NCBI GenBank assembly: GCA_947647735.1
Contig: CANSLJ010000001.1
Coordinates: 124,001 to 188,000 of the forward strand
From: an uncultured bacterium
GTDB lineage: Bacteria > Bacillota > Clostridia > Lachnospirales > Lachnospiraceae
Length of the DNA stretch: 64,000 bases
Direction: 5' to 3'
Shown: positions 35,325-44,048 of the stretch, piece by piece
Layout: each line of letters starts with the position of its first letter
Numbering within the stretch: the first letter of the stretch is position 1
Program-made: the position numbers and the translations under genes
The notes under the pieces: model-generated
What the model saw: the letters and a program-made list of their open reading frames with translations, nothing else
Told to the model about the DNA's origin: nothing
The model's database searches: none

Positions 35325-36236
35325 CTATCTCGCCACCATAAATAACGACCGTGCCGAGGCAGTTCCATAATTTACAAGCTGATATTTCGTATGCGGCGGA
35401 AGATATAACCCCTCATAACGCTTTAAGATATAAGTCTCCCTTGTCTCTGTCAGATAGACTGTCATCTCTCCGTCCATCCCGAAGATAAAGGATTCTGCAG
35501 GATGTTCGATCACTTCCGAGTGTCTGGTCACAACGCCACAGGACGGTACGATGTACTCTCCAAGATCCATAAAATCATTACTCACTGCATATTTCATCAG
35601 TATCGGCCTTGTATCTCCATTAATGACTCTCAATTTTTTATCTTCTGTAATATGATAAATAACCTTTTTTTCCCTGAGAAGATTTCCTTCTACAGGCCAG
35701 ACGCCAAGCTGATCTACTGAACCATACAGTTGAGGCATATCCCAGGCCTCCGTGCGCTGCGTTATCAGTGTCTTATCATAATCATATATTTTTTTCGGAC
35801 TGTCAGTATCAGTAGGAAATAACTGTTCCTCCACAATCTTCGGCGCTATCACAGCCAGCACCTTTACCTTGTTATCTCCGAAATTATACGCGGAATGCAG
35901 AGCGCCTTTGGGAATCAACAACGCCTCATTTTCTTTTACCTCGATCGCCGCTCCTGTTTCCGGATTAAACTGCGTAATTGTTCCTTCCAGCACAAAATAA
36001 GCTTCATCCCCGGGGTGATAATCCGGAGGATTGAAAAAACCACCCGGTCCGATTTCCATACTGCACACTGTAAGATTCGGTGTACTCAAATACATATAAT
36101 TTAAATCGCTATAATCCAATCCAAAATCCGGATAAATAAAATTTCCGATATTACTGTTATCAATATAGATCGGTTTATCTTTTACACCATCCGTAAAAGG
36201 ATGATTACAAAAAACCGCTTTCGCTTTATTCGCCAT
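35325..36236 (-). CDS. Bicupin protein, candidate sugar isomerase
   Basis: A 303-residue protein with two cupin barrels. The first (about 40-145) has a metal-site pattern FNPPDYHPGDEAYFVLEGTI and a second motif LLIPKGALHSAYNFG. The second (about 195-300) carries VTRHSEVIEHPAESFIFGMDGEMTV and LYLPPHTKYQLVNYGT. Several sugar isomerases (KduI, D-lyxose isomerase, IolB-like proteins) are cupins. The operon has an importer, a sugar kinase and a class II aldolase but no other isomerase, so this gene is the best candidate for that step (inference). It is the last gene, 18 bases after the kinase and 22 bases before the operon terminator. Confidence 0.78.
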   Translation of the reverse strand: MANKAKAVFCNHPFTDGVKDKPIYIDNSNIGNFIYPDFGLDYSDLNYMYLSTPNLTVCSMEIGPGGFFNPPDYHPGDEAYFVLEGTITQFNPETGAAIEVKENEALLIPKGALHSAYNFGDNKVKVLAVIAPKIVEEQLFPTDTDSPKKIYDYDKTLITQRTEAWDMPQLYGSVDQLGVWPVEGNLLREKKVIYHITEDKKLRVINGDTRPILMKYAVSNDFMDLGEYIVPSCGVVTRHSEVIEHPAESFIFGMDGEMTVYLTETRETYILKRYEGLYLPPHTKYQLVNYGTASARSLFMVAR

Positions 36237-36254
36237 ATTCAGCTCCTCTTTTCA

Positions 36255-37226
36255 TTATAGTTTACCGTCTTTCAACGTAATCTGACGCTGTTCCAAAACA
36301 ACTCTCAATGTATCGATATCTTTTAATCCCTCTGTAGCGCCTACACTTTCCACCGCGATCAAGCCTGCCGCCCCCGCTATGGCAAAACAATCATCCAGGC
36401 ACCTTCCGCCAGACAGTCCATAGCAAAACCCTGCCAAAAAACTGTCTCCGGCTCCTGTAGCATCCACCATATTTCCTTTGAATGCAGGATATACTTTTTC
36501 CATACTTATATTCCTAAAATAACTGCCTTCTGCCCCGCGTTTAATGATCACATTTTTCACACCACACTCCAAAAGCTTCTGTGCCTGATCAGCAATTTCT
36601 TTCTCGCCTGTTATCAAATATGCCTCCTCTTCATTCGGAAAAATATAATCAATCCCCTGAAGCGCCTCCTTCATCTGGGCATCATTCAATTCACGGTCCA
36701 CTCCATAGATCACATCCGCACATATAACAGCATTCTGCTTTTTTGCCAGTTCTATTGTCCTTTTTACAATTTCCGGACGATCAAACGGCGCATTATATAA
36801 ACTTGCAATAGAAACGATGCTGGCTCCATAAAACATATCTTCTGTTGGTATAAATCTTCCTGAATCGCTTTGTGGCTGCCTGAAAAATAATTTTTCTTTA
36901 TCCTCCTGTATAGCCAAAACAATATTTTGTGTTTTCTCTGTCTGGCTCCAGACAATTTTGGAAGTATCTACTCCGGCACTCTTTGCGGCATTCTCGATCA
37001 TAAAACCGCTTTTATCGCGTCCAATTCCGGCAACCAGCGCTACATTAGCTCCAAGTCTGCCTAATATCGTCGCTTCATTCATCGCATCTCCACCGGTCGA
37101 AACCTGAATTCCTGAGATCATCAGAGAATCCTTATAAAATTCATCCCTGCTGATTCCCTTTTTCAAATCCAGCCCTTCCAGTAAAATGTCCACTACAGCA
37201 TTACCTATGCACAGGATTTTGCTCAT
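36255..37226 (-). CDS. PfkB-family carbohydrate kinase
   Basis: A 323-residue ribokinase/fructokinase-type kinase. The N-terminal motif is ILCIGNAVVDILLEG; the glycine-rich substrate region is STGGDAMNEATILGRLGANVALVAGIG. The C-terminal signature DATGAGDSFLAGFCYGL holds the catalytic Asp in GAGD. It would phosphorylate the sugar (probably a ketose) produced by the adjacent isomerase candidate, before aldolase cleavage. ATG 37226 follows GGGTGAGG by a few bases and overlaps the LacI gene end by 26 bases, indicating coupling. Exact sugar specificity cannot be told. Confidence 0.9.
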   Translation of the reverse strand: MSKILCIGNAVVDILLEGLDLKKGISRDEFYKDSLMISGIQVSTGGDAMNEATILGRLGANVALVAGIGRDKSGFMIENAAKSAGVDTSKIVWSQTEKTQNIVLAIQEDKEKLFFRQPQSDSGRFIPTEDMFYGASIVSIASLYNAPFDRPEIVKRTIELAKKQNAVICADVIYGVDRELNDAQMKEALQGIDYIFPNEEEAYLITGEKEIADQAQKLLECGVKNVIIKRGAEGSYFRNISMEKVYPAFKGNMVDATGAGDSFLAGFCYGLSGGRCLDDCFAIAGAAGLIAVESVGATEGLKDIDTLRVVLEQRQITLKDGKL

Positions 37227-38259
37227 ACACCTCACCCGATTTTTTATTCACGCTATTACGAATCACCAAATCTACGCTTACAGCAGTCTGCATATGTACC
37301 GGGTCATGCTTCCAATCCTTTCTTCTGATCAACTCCGCCAGGCGATACACAGCATTTTTAGCGATCATATTATTATTTAAGGACACTGTCGTCAGTCTGG
37401 GCGTTACATACTTTGCCGACGGCATATCATCAAATCCAATGACGGAAATTTCCTCCGGAACTTTTATGCTCATTTCCAGTAAAGCATTCAAAACACCGAA
37501 AGCTATCATATCATTTGCCGTGATAAACACACTCGGCATTTCCTTTTTACCGCATATCTGCTCTTTCATCGCCATACAAATCCTTTCGGAAGTATAAGGC
37601 ACTTTAAAAACATAGTCCGGATTGTATTCAACCTCAAAATATCCCAGATAATATTTATAGCTCTCAAACCGTTCTACAAAGTTATTCACCTTTTCATCAC
37701 AAGTGACATACCCGATCTTTTTATGTCCCATTGACACAGCATACTGAATCGCCTTAAAAATGCCGCCCCTGTTATCCAGATATACACTGTCCACCCCCAC
37801 TCCGGGATATGCCGCATCCAGAACAACAAATGGTTTTTGCATCATTTTCGCTATTACTTCCATTTTGGCCCGTGTAATCTCTGTAGCAAGAATCAGACAG
37901 CCTGCCCATGCAGAACTGTTGATCTCTGCCAAAAACTTCTGCAGATCATCATGAAATGTGTAATATCTTATTTCAACACTATATCCATTTTTATTTGCAT
38001 AATGGCAGATCATCTCTGTAAGCGTTACAAAAAAAGGAGTCTCGGAAACAACACGCCCTGTCTCCTTATAAATAATAAACCCGATTTCCCCTCCGGCTTC
38101 CGGCTGGGAAATATTTCGCAGATCATTTTTCAGCAGGTCATTTTTCAGCTCTACTACCCTTCGCCGCGTCTCCTCGCTGACTCCTTCCCGATTATTCAAC
38201 GCAAGTGATACTGTTGCTGGAGATATATTCAGTTTTTTTGCAATCTCAATGTTTTTCAT
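37201..38259 (-). CDS. LacI-family transcriptional regulator
   Basis: A 352-residue regulator. The HTH and hinge are at residues 1-60 (MKNIEIAKKLNISPATVSLALNNREGVSEETRRRV), followed by a periplasmic-binding-protein-like effector domain (about 60-340) with VFITANDMIAFGVLNALLEMSIKVPEEISVIGFDDMPSAKYVTPRLTTV. It should repress the sugar operon until the imported sugar or a phosphorylated derivative binds. It is unusual in lying between the aldolase and kinase genes rather than at the operon edge. ATG 38259 is chosen as the first residue of the canonical HTH; the longer frame from 38325 has no support. Confidence 0.9.
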   Translation of the reverse strand: MKNIEIAKKLNISPATVSLALNNREGVSEETRRRVVELKNDLLKNDLRNISQPEAGGEIGFIIYKETGRVVSETPFFVTLTEMICHYANKNGYSVEIRYYTFHDDLQKFLAEINSSAWAGCLILATEITRAKMEVIAKMMQKPFVVLDAAYPGVGVDSVYLDNRGGIFKAIQYAVSMGHKKIGYVTCDEKVNNFVERFESYKYYLGYFEVEYNPDYVFKVPYTSERICMAMKEQICGKKEMPSVFITANDMIAFGVLNALLEMSIKVPEEISVIGFDDMPSAKYVTPRLTTVSLNNNMIAKNAVYRLAELIRRKDWKHDPVHMQTAVSVDLVIRNSVNKKSGEVYEQNPVHR

Positions 38260-38357
38260 ACCTGTACCCGACTTTTTTATTTTATGATGCCTACTATTTC
38301 CAGATTTGTCAAGTATTCCCAGCAACAGCTTTTATCACAATACACTGATTTTATTTA

Positions 38358-39224
38358 TTAATTCGTCCTCGCACTGTTAAACATATTAATAGCTTCCACA
38401 CATTTCTTTTTTAACATTTCTGTTGCAGTAAGCGCCAGTTCGCAGTAGTGCACAGGTTTTCCGGCACCCGCCTCAATCTCTTTTACCACTGCCTCTGTCG
38501 CCGCAACATCAATGGCAGAGAAATAATTTATTTTGCGGATACCGCCCATAACCGCTTTCTTTATTTCTTCTGCCGGAGTACCGGAACCGCCATGCATAAC
38601 GAGCGCCGCTCTGTCTCCCACCTTTTCTTTAATCGCTCTCAACCTGTCAATATCAAGTATCTGCGGTTGATCGCCAATTCCATGTTCTGTGCCAAAAGTG
38701 ATCGCCAGACAGTCAACTCCTGTCAATTCACAAAATCTGGCTGCCGCATCAGGATCTGTATAATAATCCTCCTTTTTCTTCCCTGCCTCACCGCCGTCTC
38801 CTGCACTCAGAAGCATATTTCCAAGCTCAGCTTCAACCGTGATCCCAAGAGGATGCACAAGATCCACAAACTCCTTGACCCGTTTTGCATTTTCCTCAAA
38901 AGACAGTTCGGAACAATCATACATGATAGATGTAAAGCCCAGGCGGATTGCTTTGTGTACAAATTCTGCTGTTTTGCCATGATCAATATGTACACTCATA
39001 GGAACTTTTGATTCTTTTGCGTATTTCAGCATCAATGGTGCAATCTCTTCCACCGGGATCACATGGTTATGCGCCATAGCATGATTTAAAGTCACCGGTG
39101 TATTTGTCTCCTCCGCTGCCATAACAACAGCACGTAGCGTCTCCAGATTTGGCGTATTAAAAGATCCCACTGCGTATCGGTTCTTTTCTGCATCTTTCAA
39201 CAATCCTCCTAAAGGTACTAACAT
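38358..39224 (-). CDS. Class II fructose-bisphosphate-type aldolase
   Basis: A 288-residue zinc-dependent aldolase of the fructose/tagatose-bisphosphate family. Metal-binding His residues lie in VHIDHGKTAEFV, ITFGTEHGIG and LVMHGGSGTPAEEI, and phosphate-binding residues in GGIRKINYFSAID. It would cleave the kinase product into dihydroxyacetone phosphate and an aldehyde. AGGAGG-type sequence precedes the ATG. It follows the permease by 28 bases and precedes the LacI gene by 98 bases. The housekeeping glycolytic enzyme is possible but unlikely, given its place in an inducible operon. Confidence 0.92.
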   Translation of the reverse strand: MLVPLGGLLKDAEKNRYAVGSFNTPNLETLRAVVMAAEETNTPVTLNHAMAHNHVIPVEEIAPLMLKYAKESKVPMSVHIDHGKTAEFVHKAIRLGFTSIMYDCSELSFEENAKRVKEFVDLVHPLGITVEAELGNMLLSAGDGGEAGKKKEDYYTDPDAAARFCELTGVDCLAITFGTEHGIGDQPQILDIDRLRAIKEKVGDRAALVMHGGSGTPAEEIKKAVMGGIRKINYFSAIDVAATEAVVKEIEAGAGKPVHYCELALTATEMLKKKCVEAINMFNSARTN

Positions 39225-39252
39225 AATTATCCTCCTTCTTTATCCTCTTTAT

Positions 39253-40227
39253 TTATGCTTTATTTTTTCTTATCATATCAATGTAGACCGCTATAATGAT
39301 CACAACGCCTTTTGCCACATACTGCCAGAATGAATTTACTCCCAGCAGATTTAATCCATTGCTCAAAATTCCTATCACCAGCGCGCCGATGATCAATCCG
39401 CCTACACTTCCGATACCGCCGGTCATACTGGCGCCGCCTAAAACGGAAGCAGCCACAGCATCTGTCTCATAACCGATTCCTACGGCGGGCTGTCCGGATG
39501 CCATCCTCGCCGCAAGCACTACACCCGCAAATGCTGCCAGGCTGCCACTGTATGTATAAACAAATATTTCAACTTTCTTGATGTTTATGCCCGAAAAGAC
39601 CGCTGCCTCCCGGTTTCCGCCGACCGCATAGATATGGCGTCCCAATTGCGTTTTATTTAGGATAAACCAGGTCAGCCCCATCAGGATGACCGTGTAAACC
39701 ACCGGATTTGGAACAGGTCCCAGATAACCCGTACCCATCTTTTCAAATGCCTCTGTTGTACAGCGTATCGGTGCTCCATTCGCCACAAGGTAGGCCGCAC
39801 CACGCCCTACATTCTGCATTGCCAGTGTTACTACAAAAGGCGGCATTTTGGTATATGCTATGATCATGCCCGTAACAATCCCCGATAAAGTACCTACTGC
39901 GACGCCGGTCAATATTCCCATCAGAATCGGTGTACCGTTTTCAATCAGTTTTACGGATACGCATCCCGCCAGCGCAATAACAGATCCGACTGTCAGATCA
40001 ATTCCTGAAATCAGAATTGCCGACATAACCCCAATGGAAATTACCGCATTCGTGGATATCTGTCTTGCCACATTGATCCAGTTCTGAACCGTCAGAAATT
40101 TATCTGATGCAAATGTCAAAAACAGAAACATGATCAAAAAAGCAGTCAGTATACCGAGGTTTGTCTTCAGATATTTTACTACCGGATTTGCAGAATGCTC
40201 ATCCAGCGTTTTCTTTATTAGATTCAT
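39253..40227 (-). CDS. Sugar ABC transporter permease (RbsC-like)
   Basis: A 324-residue BPD_transp_2 permease with about eight to ten membrane segments. Family stretches are DLTVGSVIALAGCVSVKLIE, TKMPPFVVTLAMQNVGRGAAY, GGNREAAVFSGINIKKV and ASVLGGASMTGGIGSVGG. ATG 40227 has AGGAGG 5 bases upstream and overlaps the ATPase gene by 29 bases. It forms the channel of the ribose-type importer. Confidence 0.93.
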   Translation of the reverse strand: MNLIKKTLDEHSANPVVKYLKTNLGILTAFLIMFLFLTFASDKFLTVQNWINVARQISTNAVISIGVMSAILISGIDLTVGSVIALAGCVSVKLIENGTPILMGILTGVAVGTLSGIVTGMIIAYTKMPPFVVTLAMQNVGRGAAYLVANGAPIRCTTEAFEKMGTGYLGPVPNPVVYTVILMGLTWFILNKTQLGRHIYAVGGNREAAVFSGINIKKVEIFVYTYSGSLAAFAGVVLAARMASGQPAVGIGYETDAVAASVLGGASMTGGIGSVGGLIIGALVIGILSNGLNLLGVNSFWQYVAKGVVIIIAVYIDMIRKNKA

Positions 40228-41740
40228 TTCCGCCTCCTTCATAGGTTGCCATGTGCATAACCGCTTCCTGGTTAATCTCTTCATGTTTCAAAGTTCCGGT
40301 AATTCTTCCTTCTTTCATAACGATCACCCTATCGCTCATATTTATCACTTCATTCAAGTCAGAAGAAACCATGATAATAGTGATTCCCTTCTGAACCAGA
40401 TTATCTATGATCTCATAAATATCTGCTTTTGCTCCAACATCCACTCCTCTGGTCGGTTCATCCAAGATCAAAACCTCAGGATTCGTTGCAAGCCATTTGC
40501 CGATCAGAACCTTCTGCTGGTTTCCTCCCGACAGCGTACCGACTTTCTGCTCATTTCCGGAAGTCTTGATCCTCAAAGTCTTCACTGCCCTGTCAATGAT
40601 CTCATTTTCTTTCTTGCGGTTTACAGTTCCTCTTACCATAAATTCTTTTAAAACCGCCAGTGTCGTATTAAATGCCACATGGTTGATCAGCACCAGTCCC
40701 AGCTTTTTCCTGTCCTCCGGTACCAATACGATTCCTTTTTCTATCGTTTTATGATAATTCTGGTGATTTTGAAGCTGTCCACAGATTTCAACCGTTCCGG
40801 ATTCATATTTCCTGAGCCCTACAAGCGCCTGCATCAATTCACTTCTGCCGGCCCCTATCAGCCCTGAAAATCCGACCACTTCTCCGGCTCTCGCCTCAAA
40901 AGAGATATTATCCAGAAGTCCTTTCATTGATAAATTTTTTACTTTTAATGTTACCTCGCCCGGTTCCCTGAAATTTCTGGTATAATAATTTTCCACCTTT
41001 CTTCCGACCATCAGATATACCAGTTCATCCGCATTGGTTTCTTTCGTATTTTTGGTGGCAATATATGCGCCATCACGCATCACGGTAACTCTGTCCGTTA
41101 TCTCAAAAAGTTCTGACATTCTGTGCGATACATAAATAATTCCCACTCCGTCAGCCTTCAATTTTCTAATGATGGAAAATAAAATATTTACCTCATTTTC
41201 CGTCAGCGAAGAAGTCGGTTCATCCATTACCAGAATACGTGCATCCAATGACAGCGCTTTGGCAATCTCCACCATCTGCTGTTGTGCAATGCTGAGTTCC
41301 CTGACCGGTGTGGAAGGGTCTCTGTTCAGTCCCACTCTTTTCATGACAGCTTCTGCTTCTCTGTTCATTTCTGTTTTATCCACAACCAGATTTCTTTTAG
41401 GTTCTCTGCCCATATAAATATTTTCTGCAATGCTCATATACGGAACCAGCACCAGTTCCTGATGTATTACGGCAATTCCCTCCCTCTGCGCATCCGAAAT
41501 ATTTCTGATCGTTGTCTTTTTTCCCTCGATAAATATTTCTCCGCTATTGGGTGGAAAAACACCTCCCAAAACATTGATCAATGTTGATTTTCCCGCGCCA
41601 TTTTCCCCAAGCAGTGCATGTACTTCCCCCTTTAAAAGTTCCAATGACACATCTTTCAGAGCATGTACGCCGGGAAATTTTTTATCAATATGTTCCGCTT
41701 TCAGTAAAATCTCAGATTTTTGATCTATACCGTTTTCCAA
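40199..41740 (-). CDS. Sugar ABC transporter ATPase (RbsA-like)
   Basis: About 513 residues with two ABC cassettes. The first has Walker A GENGAGKST, signature LSIAQQQMVEI and Walker B ILVMDEPTSSL. The second has a degenerate P-loop GLIGAGRSE, signature LSGGNQQKVLIGKWL and VLILDEPTRGVDVGAK, the usual layout in ribose/galactose importers. A TTG start at 41740 with AGAGGAAG 6-7 bases upstream gives the expected N terminus (ENGIDQKSEILLKAEHIDKK); a GTG at 41776 has no site. It powers uptake through the downstream permease. Confidence 0.92.
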   Translation of the reverse strand: MENGIDQKSEILLKAEHIDKKFPGVHALKDVSLELLKGEVHALLGENGAGKSTLINVLGGVFPPNSGEIFIEGKKTTIRNISDAQREGIAVIHQELVLVPYMSIAENIYMGREPKRNLVVDKTEMNREAEAVMKRVGLNRDPSTPVRELSIAQQQMVEIAKALSLDARILVMDEPTSSLTENEVNILFSIIRKLKADGVGIIYVSHRMSELFEITDRVTVMRDGAYIATKNTKETNADELVYLMVGRKVENYYTRNFREPGEVTLKVKNLSMKGLLDNISFEARAGEVVGFSGLIGAGRSELMQALVGLRKYESGTVEICGQLQNHQNYHKTIEKGIVLVPEDRKKLGLVLINHVAFNTTLAVLKEFMVRGTVNRKKENEIIDRAVKTLRIKTSGNEQKVGTLSGGNQQKVLIGKWLATNPEVLILDEPTRGVDVGAKADIYEIIDNLVQKGITIIMVSSDLNEVINMSDRVIVMKEGRITGTLKHEEINQEAVMHMATYEGGGNESNKENAG

Positions 41741-41819
41741 TGATCGCTTCCTCTCTTTCCCCGGTATTACACACACTCACAGATCAGCGAGGCTAAAGCC
41801 CCACCGATCCATGACGTAC

Positions 41820-42851
41820 TTACTGCCAGCCATCCGTACCATACTCTTCTACATTGTCAGCATTGATCAGGAATGTCTCTACCACTGTATCCTTTTCCAC
41901 AGTCTCACCTGCCAGAATGCTATATGCCGCATCCACCGCTTTTAAACCGATATTAGCAGGAGACTGCGCTCCGGTACCTGTCATAGTTCCTTCCGCTATT
42001 GCTGCTTTTCCCTCCGGAGAACCATCAACACCATAAACAAGAACCTCTCCTGTCTTTCCTGCAGATTCTATCGCCTGCACTGCTCCGATCGCTGCCTGAT
42101 CATTACAACAGAAGAACGCTCCAAGATCCCCATTTGCCTGTAAAATATCCTCTGCCAAAGGCATGGATACACCGGTATCTCCCTTACCGTCAAGCTTAGC
42201 AACAATTTCATAATCCATCCCTTCGATTCCTTCCTCAAATCCCTGAAGACGGTATCTGTCCGTCTCGCCTGCCGGGGAATAGATAACTGCTATTTTACTT
42301 CCTTTTTCCAGTTTTGTTGCCAGGTCTTCACCAACCACACGTCCCGCATTTATATTGTCAGACGCAACTGTTGTTGCGGCATATTCATCATCAACAACCT
42401 TTGTATCAAACACAATTACAGGAACACCTGCTTCATCTGCCGCAACAAGCGCCGGCTTAATTGCTGTAGAATCAAAAGGACAGAGAAGCAATGCATCAAT
42501 ATCCTGCAGCAGCAGATCCTCTACCTGCTCGATCTGTTTCTGGGAATCCAGCTGCGGATCCATTGTGATCAGAGTATCTCCTTTTGCTTCGACAGCTTCC
42601 CTTACATTCTGCTCGATAAAATAGAAGAAAGGATTATTCATAGTCGGCGGACAAAATCCGATCACTTTACCACCTTCCGTTTCTGCTTCTGCTTCCACTT
42701 CTTCTGCGGGTGCCTCCTCCTGCGCCGCTTCTGCAGCCCCTGCTTCCTCTTCCTGGACTACAGGTGCCTCCTCCTTCTGATCACCACAGCCTGCTATCAA
42801 TGTAGCTGTCATAGCCATTCCCAATAACACTGCTAAAAGTTTCTTTTTCAT
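41820..42851 (-). CDS. Sugar ABC transporter substrate-binding lipoprotein
   Basis: A 343-residue Peripla_BP_4 (RbsB/XylF-type) lipoprotein. The signal peptide MKKKLLAVLLGMAMTATLIAGC has lipobox IAGC. A Glu/Ala-rich linker to about residue 60 leads into the binding domain with FCPPTMNNPFFYFIEQNVREA, DALLLCPFDSTAIKPAL, VASDNINAGRVVGEDL and FCCNDQAAIGAVQAIESAG. It captures the sugar outside the cell. It is the first gene of the operon, with AGGAAAAGG before the ATG and a strong promoter at 42918-42946. Confidence 0.94.
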   Translation of the reverse strand: MKKKLLAVLLGMAMTATLIAGCGDQKEEAPVVQEEEAGAAEAAQEEAPAEEVEAEAETEGGKVIGFCPPTMNNPFFYFIEQNVREAVEAKGDTLITMDPQLDSQKQIEQVEDLLLQDIDALLLCPFDSTAIKPALVAADEAGVPVIVFDTKVVDDEYAATTVASDNINAGRVVGEDLATKLEKGSKIAVIYSPAGETDRYRLQGFEEGIEGMDYEIVAKLDGKGDTGVSMPLAEDILQANGDLGAFFCCNDQAAIGAVQAIESAGKTGEVLVYGVDGSPEGKAAIAEGTMTGTGAQSPANIGLKAVDAAYSILAGETVEKDTVVETFLINADNVEEYGTDGWQ

Positions 42852-42871
42852 TCCTTTTCCTCCTTTTTTGT

Positions 42872-42946
42872 TTTTAAATTTTATTTAGTTAATACAAAAT
42901 TAATTTTGTTGTTTTAAATGATAATCTAAACTTTATTTGTTGTCAA
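42872..42946 (-). promoter_or_regulatory. Sugar-operon promoter with operator-like repeats
   Basis: Minus-strand TTGACA (42941-42946) and TATCAT (42918-42923) are 17 bases apart, giving a start near 42911. A perfect 14-bp palindrome CAAAATTAATTTTG (42895-42908) lies at about +4 to +17. The 16-mer TTTTAAATTTTATTTA (42872-42887) follows at about +25 to +40 and recurs identically at 43054-43069 beyond the divergent promoter. Either could be the LacI operator. Confidence 0.7.
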
Positions 42947-43005
42947 CTTATTTATTATGGTAATTTTTCATAATTTTTTTATTGCTTTATTGTCTATTTT
43001 TATTA

Positions 43006-43069
43006 TTTACAACTTTGCATATTTTGTTTATAATCATTTCATGCATGTTTAACTTTTAAATTTTATTTA
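43006..43069 (+). promoter_or_regulatory. Promoter of the divergent aldo/keto reductase with a shared repeat
   Basis: TTTACA (43006-43011) and a consensus TATAAT (43029-43034) are 17 bases apart, giving a start near 43041. The 16-mer shared with the sugar-operon leader lies at 43054-43069, just downstream of the start. GGAGG at 43081-43085 serves the ATG at 43093. Confidence 0.75.
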
Positions 43070-43092
43070 AATATTTTAAAGGAGGATTTACC

Positions 43093-43917
43093 ATGAATGC
43101 TTATCAGCAGGAAACTATCACTCTAAACAACGGCACTCAGATTCCAGCCATTGGATTCGGCACCTACCAGATTCCTGAAAATATGGCTTCCAAAGCAGTG
43201 GCTGATGCTCTCGCCTGTGGTTATCGTCATATCGATTGTGCTTCCGCTTATGATAATCAGGAAGCAGTTGGCCGCGGCATCAAGGAAAGCGGTATCAACA
43301 GGGAAAATATCTTTATTACCAGTAAAGTATGGGTAACAGATATGGATGGAGAAAAACCCCTGGAAGCCTGCCGGAAGACAATCCAGGAGCTGGGTGTAGA
43401 ATATCTGGACCTTTACCTCATTCACTGGCCAAAACCCAATTCCAGGCACTGTTATCAAATGATGCAGCAGCTTTGCGAAGAAAAGCTGGTAAGATCCATT
43501 GGTATCAGTAATTTTAAACCTCATCACATGGAGGAATTTATCAAGGGTGAGCCGATCGTGCCGGTCATGAATCAGATTGAATGCCATCCCTACTTACAGC
43601 AGGAGGAAACAATACAATACTGCAGAGAACATAATATCGCTGTCACCGCCCATTCCCCTTTTATGGAAGGAAAAATGTTCCAGGTGCCGAAACTTGCCGA
43701 GATCGCAGATAAGCACCATAAATCCGTTGCTCAAATTGCATTGCGCTGGAACTATCAAAGAGGAATTATCGTCATACCAAAATCTGTAAATGTCTCCAGA
43801 ATGGAAGAAAACTTTGATATTTTCAACTTCCAGTTAGACGAAGAAGATATGGCGGCCATCAAGGCACTGGAGACAGGAGAACGCAGCGCGCCCGATCCGG
43901 ACAATATGCCTTTTTAA
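43093..43917 (+). CDS. Aldo/keto reductase (AKR5-like)
   Basis: A 274-residue NADPH-dependent reductase. The catalytic residues can be read as Asp and Tyr in HIDCASAYDNQEAVG, Lys in IFITSKVW and His in LDLYLIHWPKP. The cofactor loop IVIPKSVNVSRMEENFDIF is present. The form without long loops resembles 2,5-diketogluconate/methylglyoxal reductases. A strong GGAGG lies 7 bases upstream. It is transcribed divergently from the sugar operon through a region with shared repeats, so it may reduce an intermediate or the aldehyde product of that pathway (inference). Confidence 0.9.
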   Translation: MNAYQQETITLNNGTQIPAIGFGTYQIPENMASKAVADALACGYRHIDCASAYDNQEAVGRGIKESGINRENIFITSKVWVTDMDGEKPLEACRKTIQELGVEYLDLYLIHWPKPNSRHCYQMMQQLCEEKLVRSIGISNFKPHHMEEFIKGEPIVPVMNQIECHPYLQQEETIQYCREHNIAVTAHSPFMEGKMFQVPKLAEIADKHHKSVAQIALRWNYQRGIIVIPKSVNVSRMEENFDIFNFQLDEEDMAAIKALETGERSAPDPDNMPF

Positions 43918-43983
43918 CCTAAACACGCATTTTACAAAAGGCACGCAATATAAAACATTTTAAAAGAAGATATCATCAAAGCC

Positions 43984-44025
43984 AAAAGGGATGCCGCACC
44001 TATCACTGCTGCCGCATCCCCTTTT
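43984..44025. terminator. Terminator between convergent genes
   Basis: An A/T-flanked GC-rich hairpin pairs 43984-43998 (AAAAGGGATGCCGCA) with 44010-44025 (TGCCGCATCCCCTTTT), with one bulge or mismatch. It lies between the aldo/keto reductase stop and the convergent regulator stop and can serve both directions. Confidence 0.75.
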
Positions 44026-44048
44026 CAAAATCATTATATCTATTCTTT

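Noticed and set aside
42895..42908. CAAAATTAATTTTG as a certain LacI operator
   Set aside because: It is a perfect palindrome at a good place but made only of common A/T-rich sequence, so it is listed as a candidate only.
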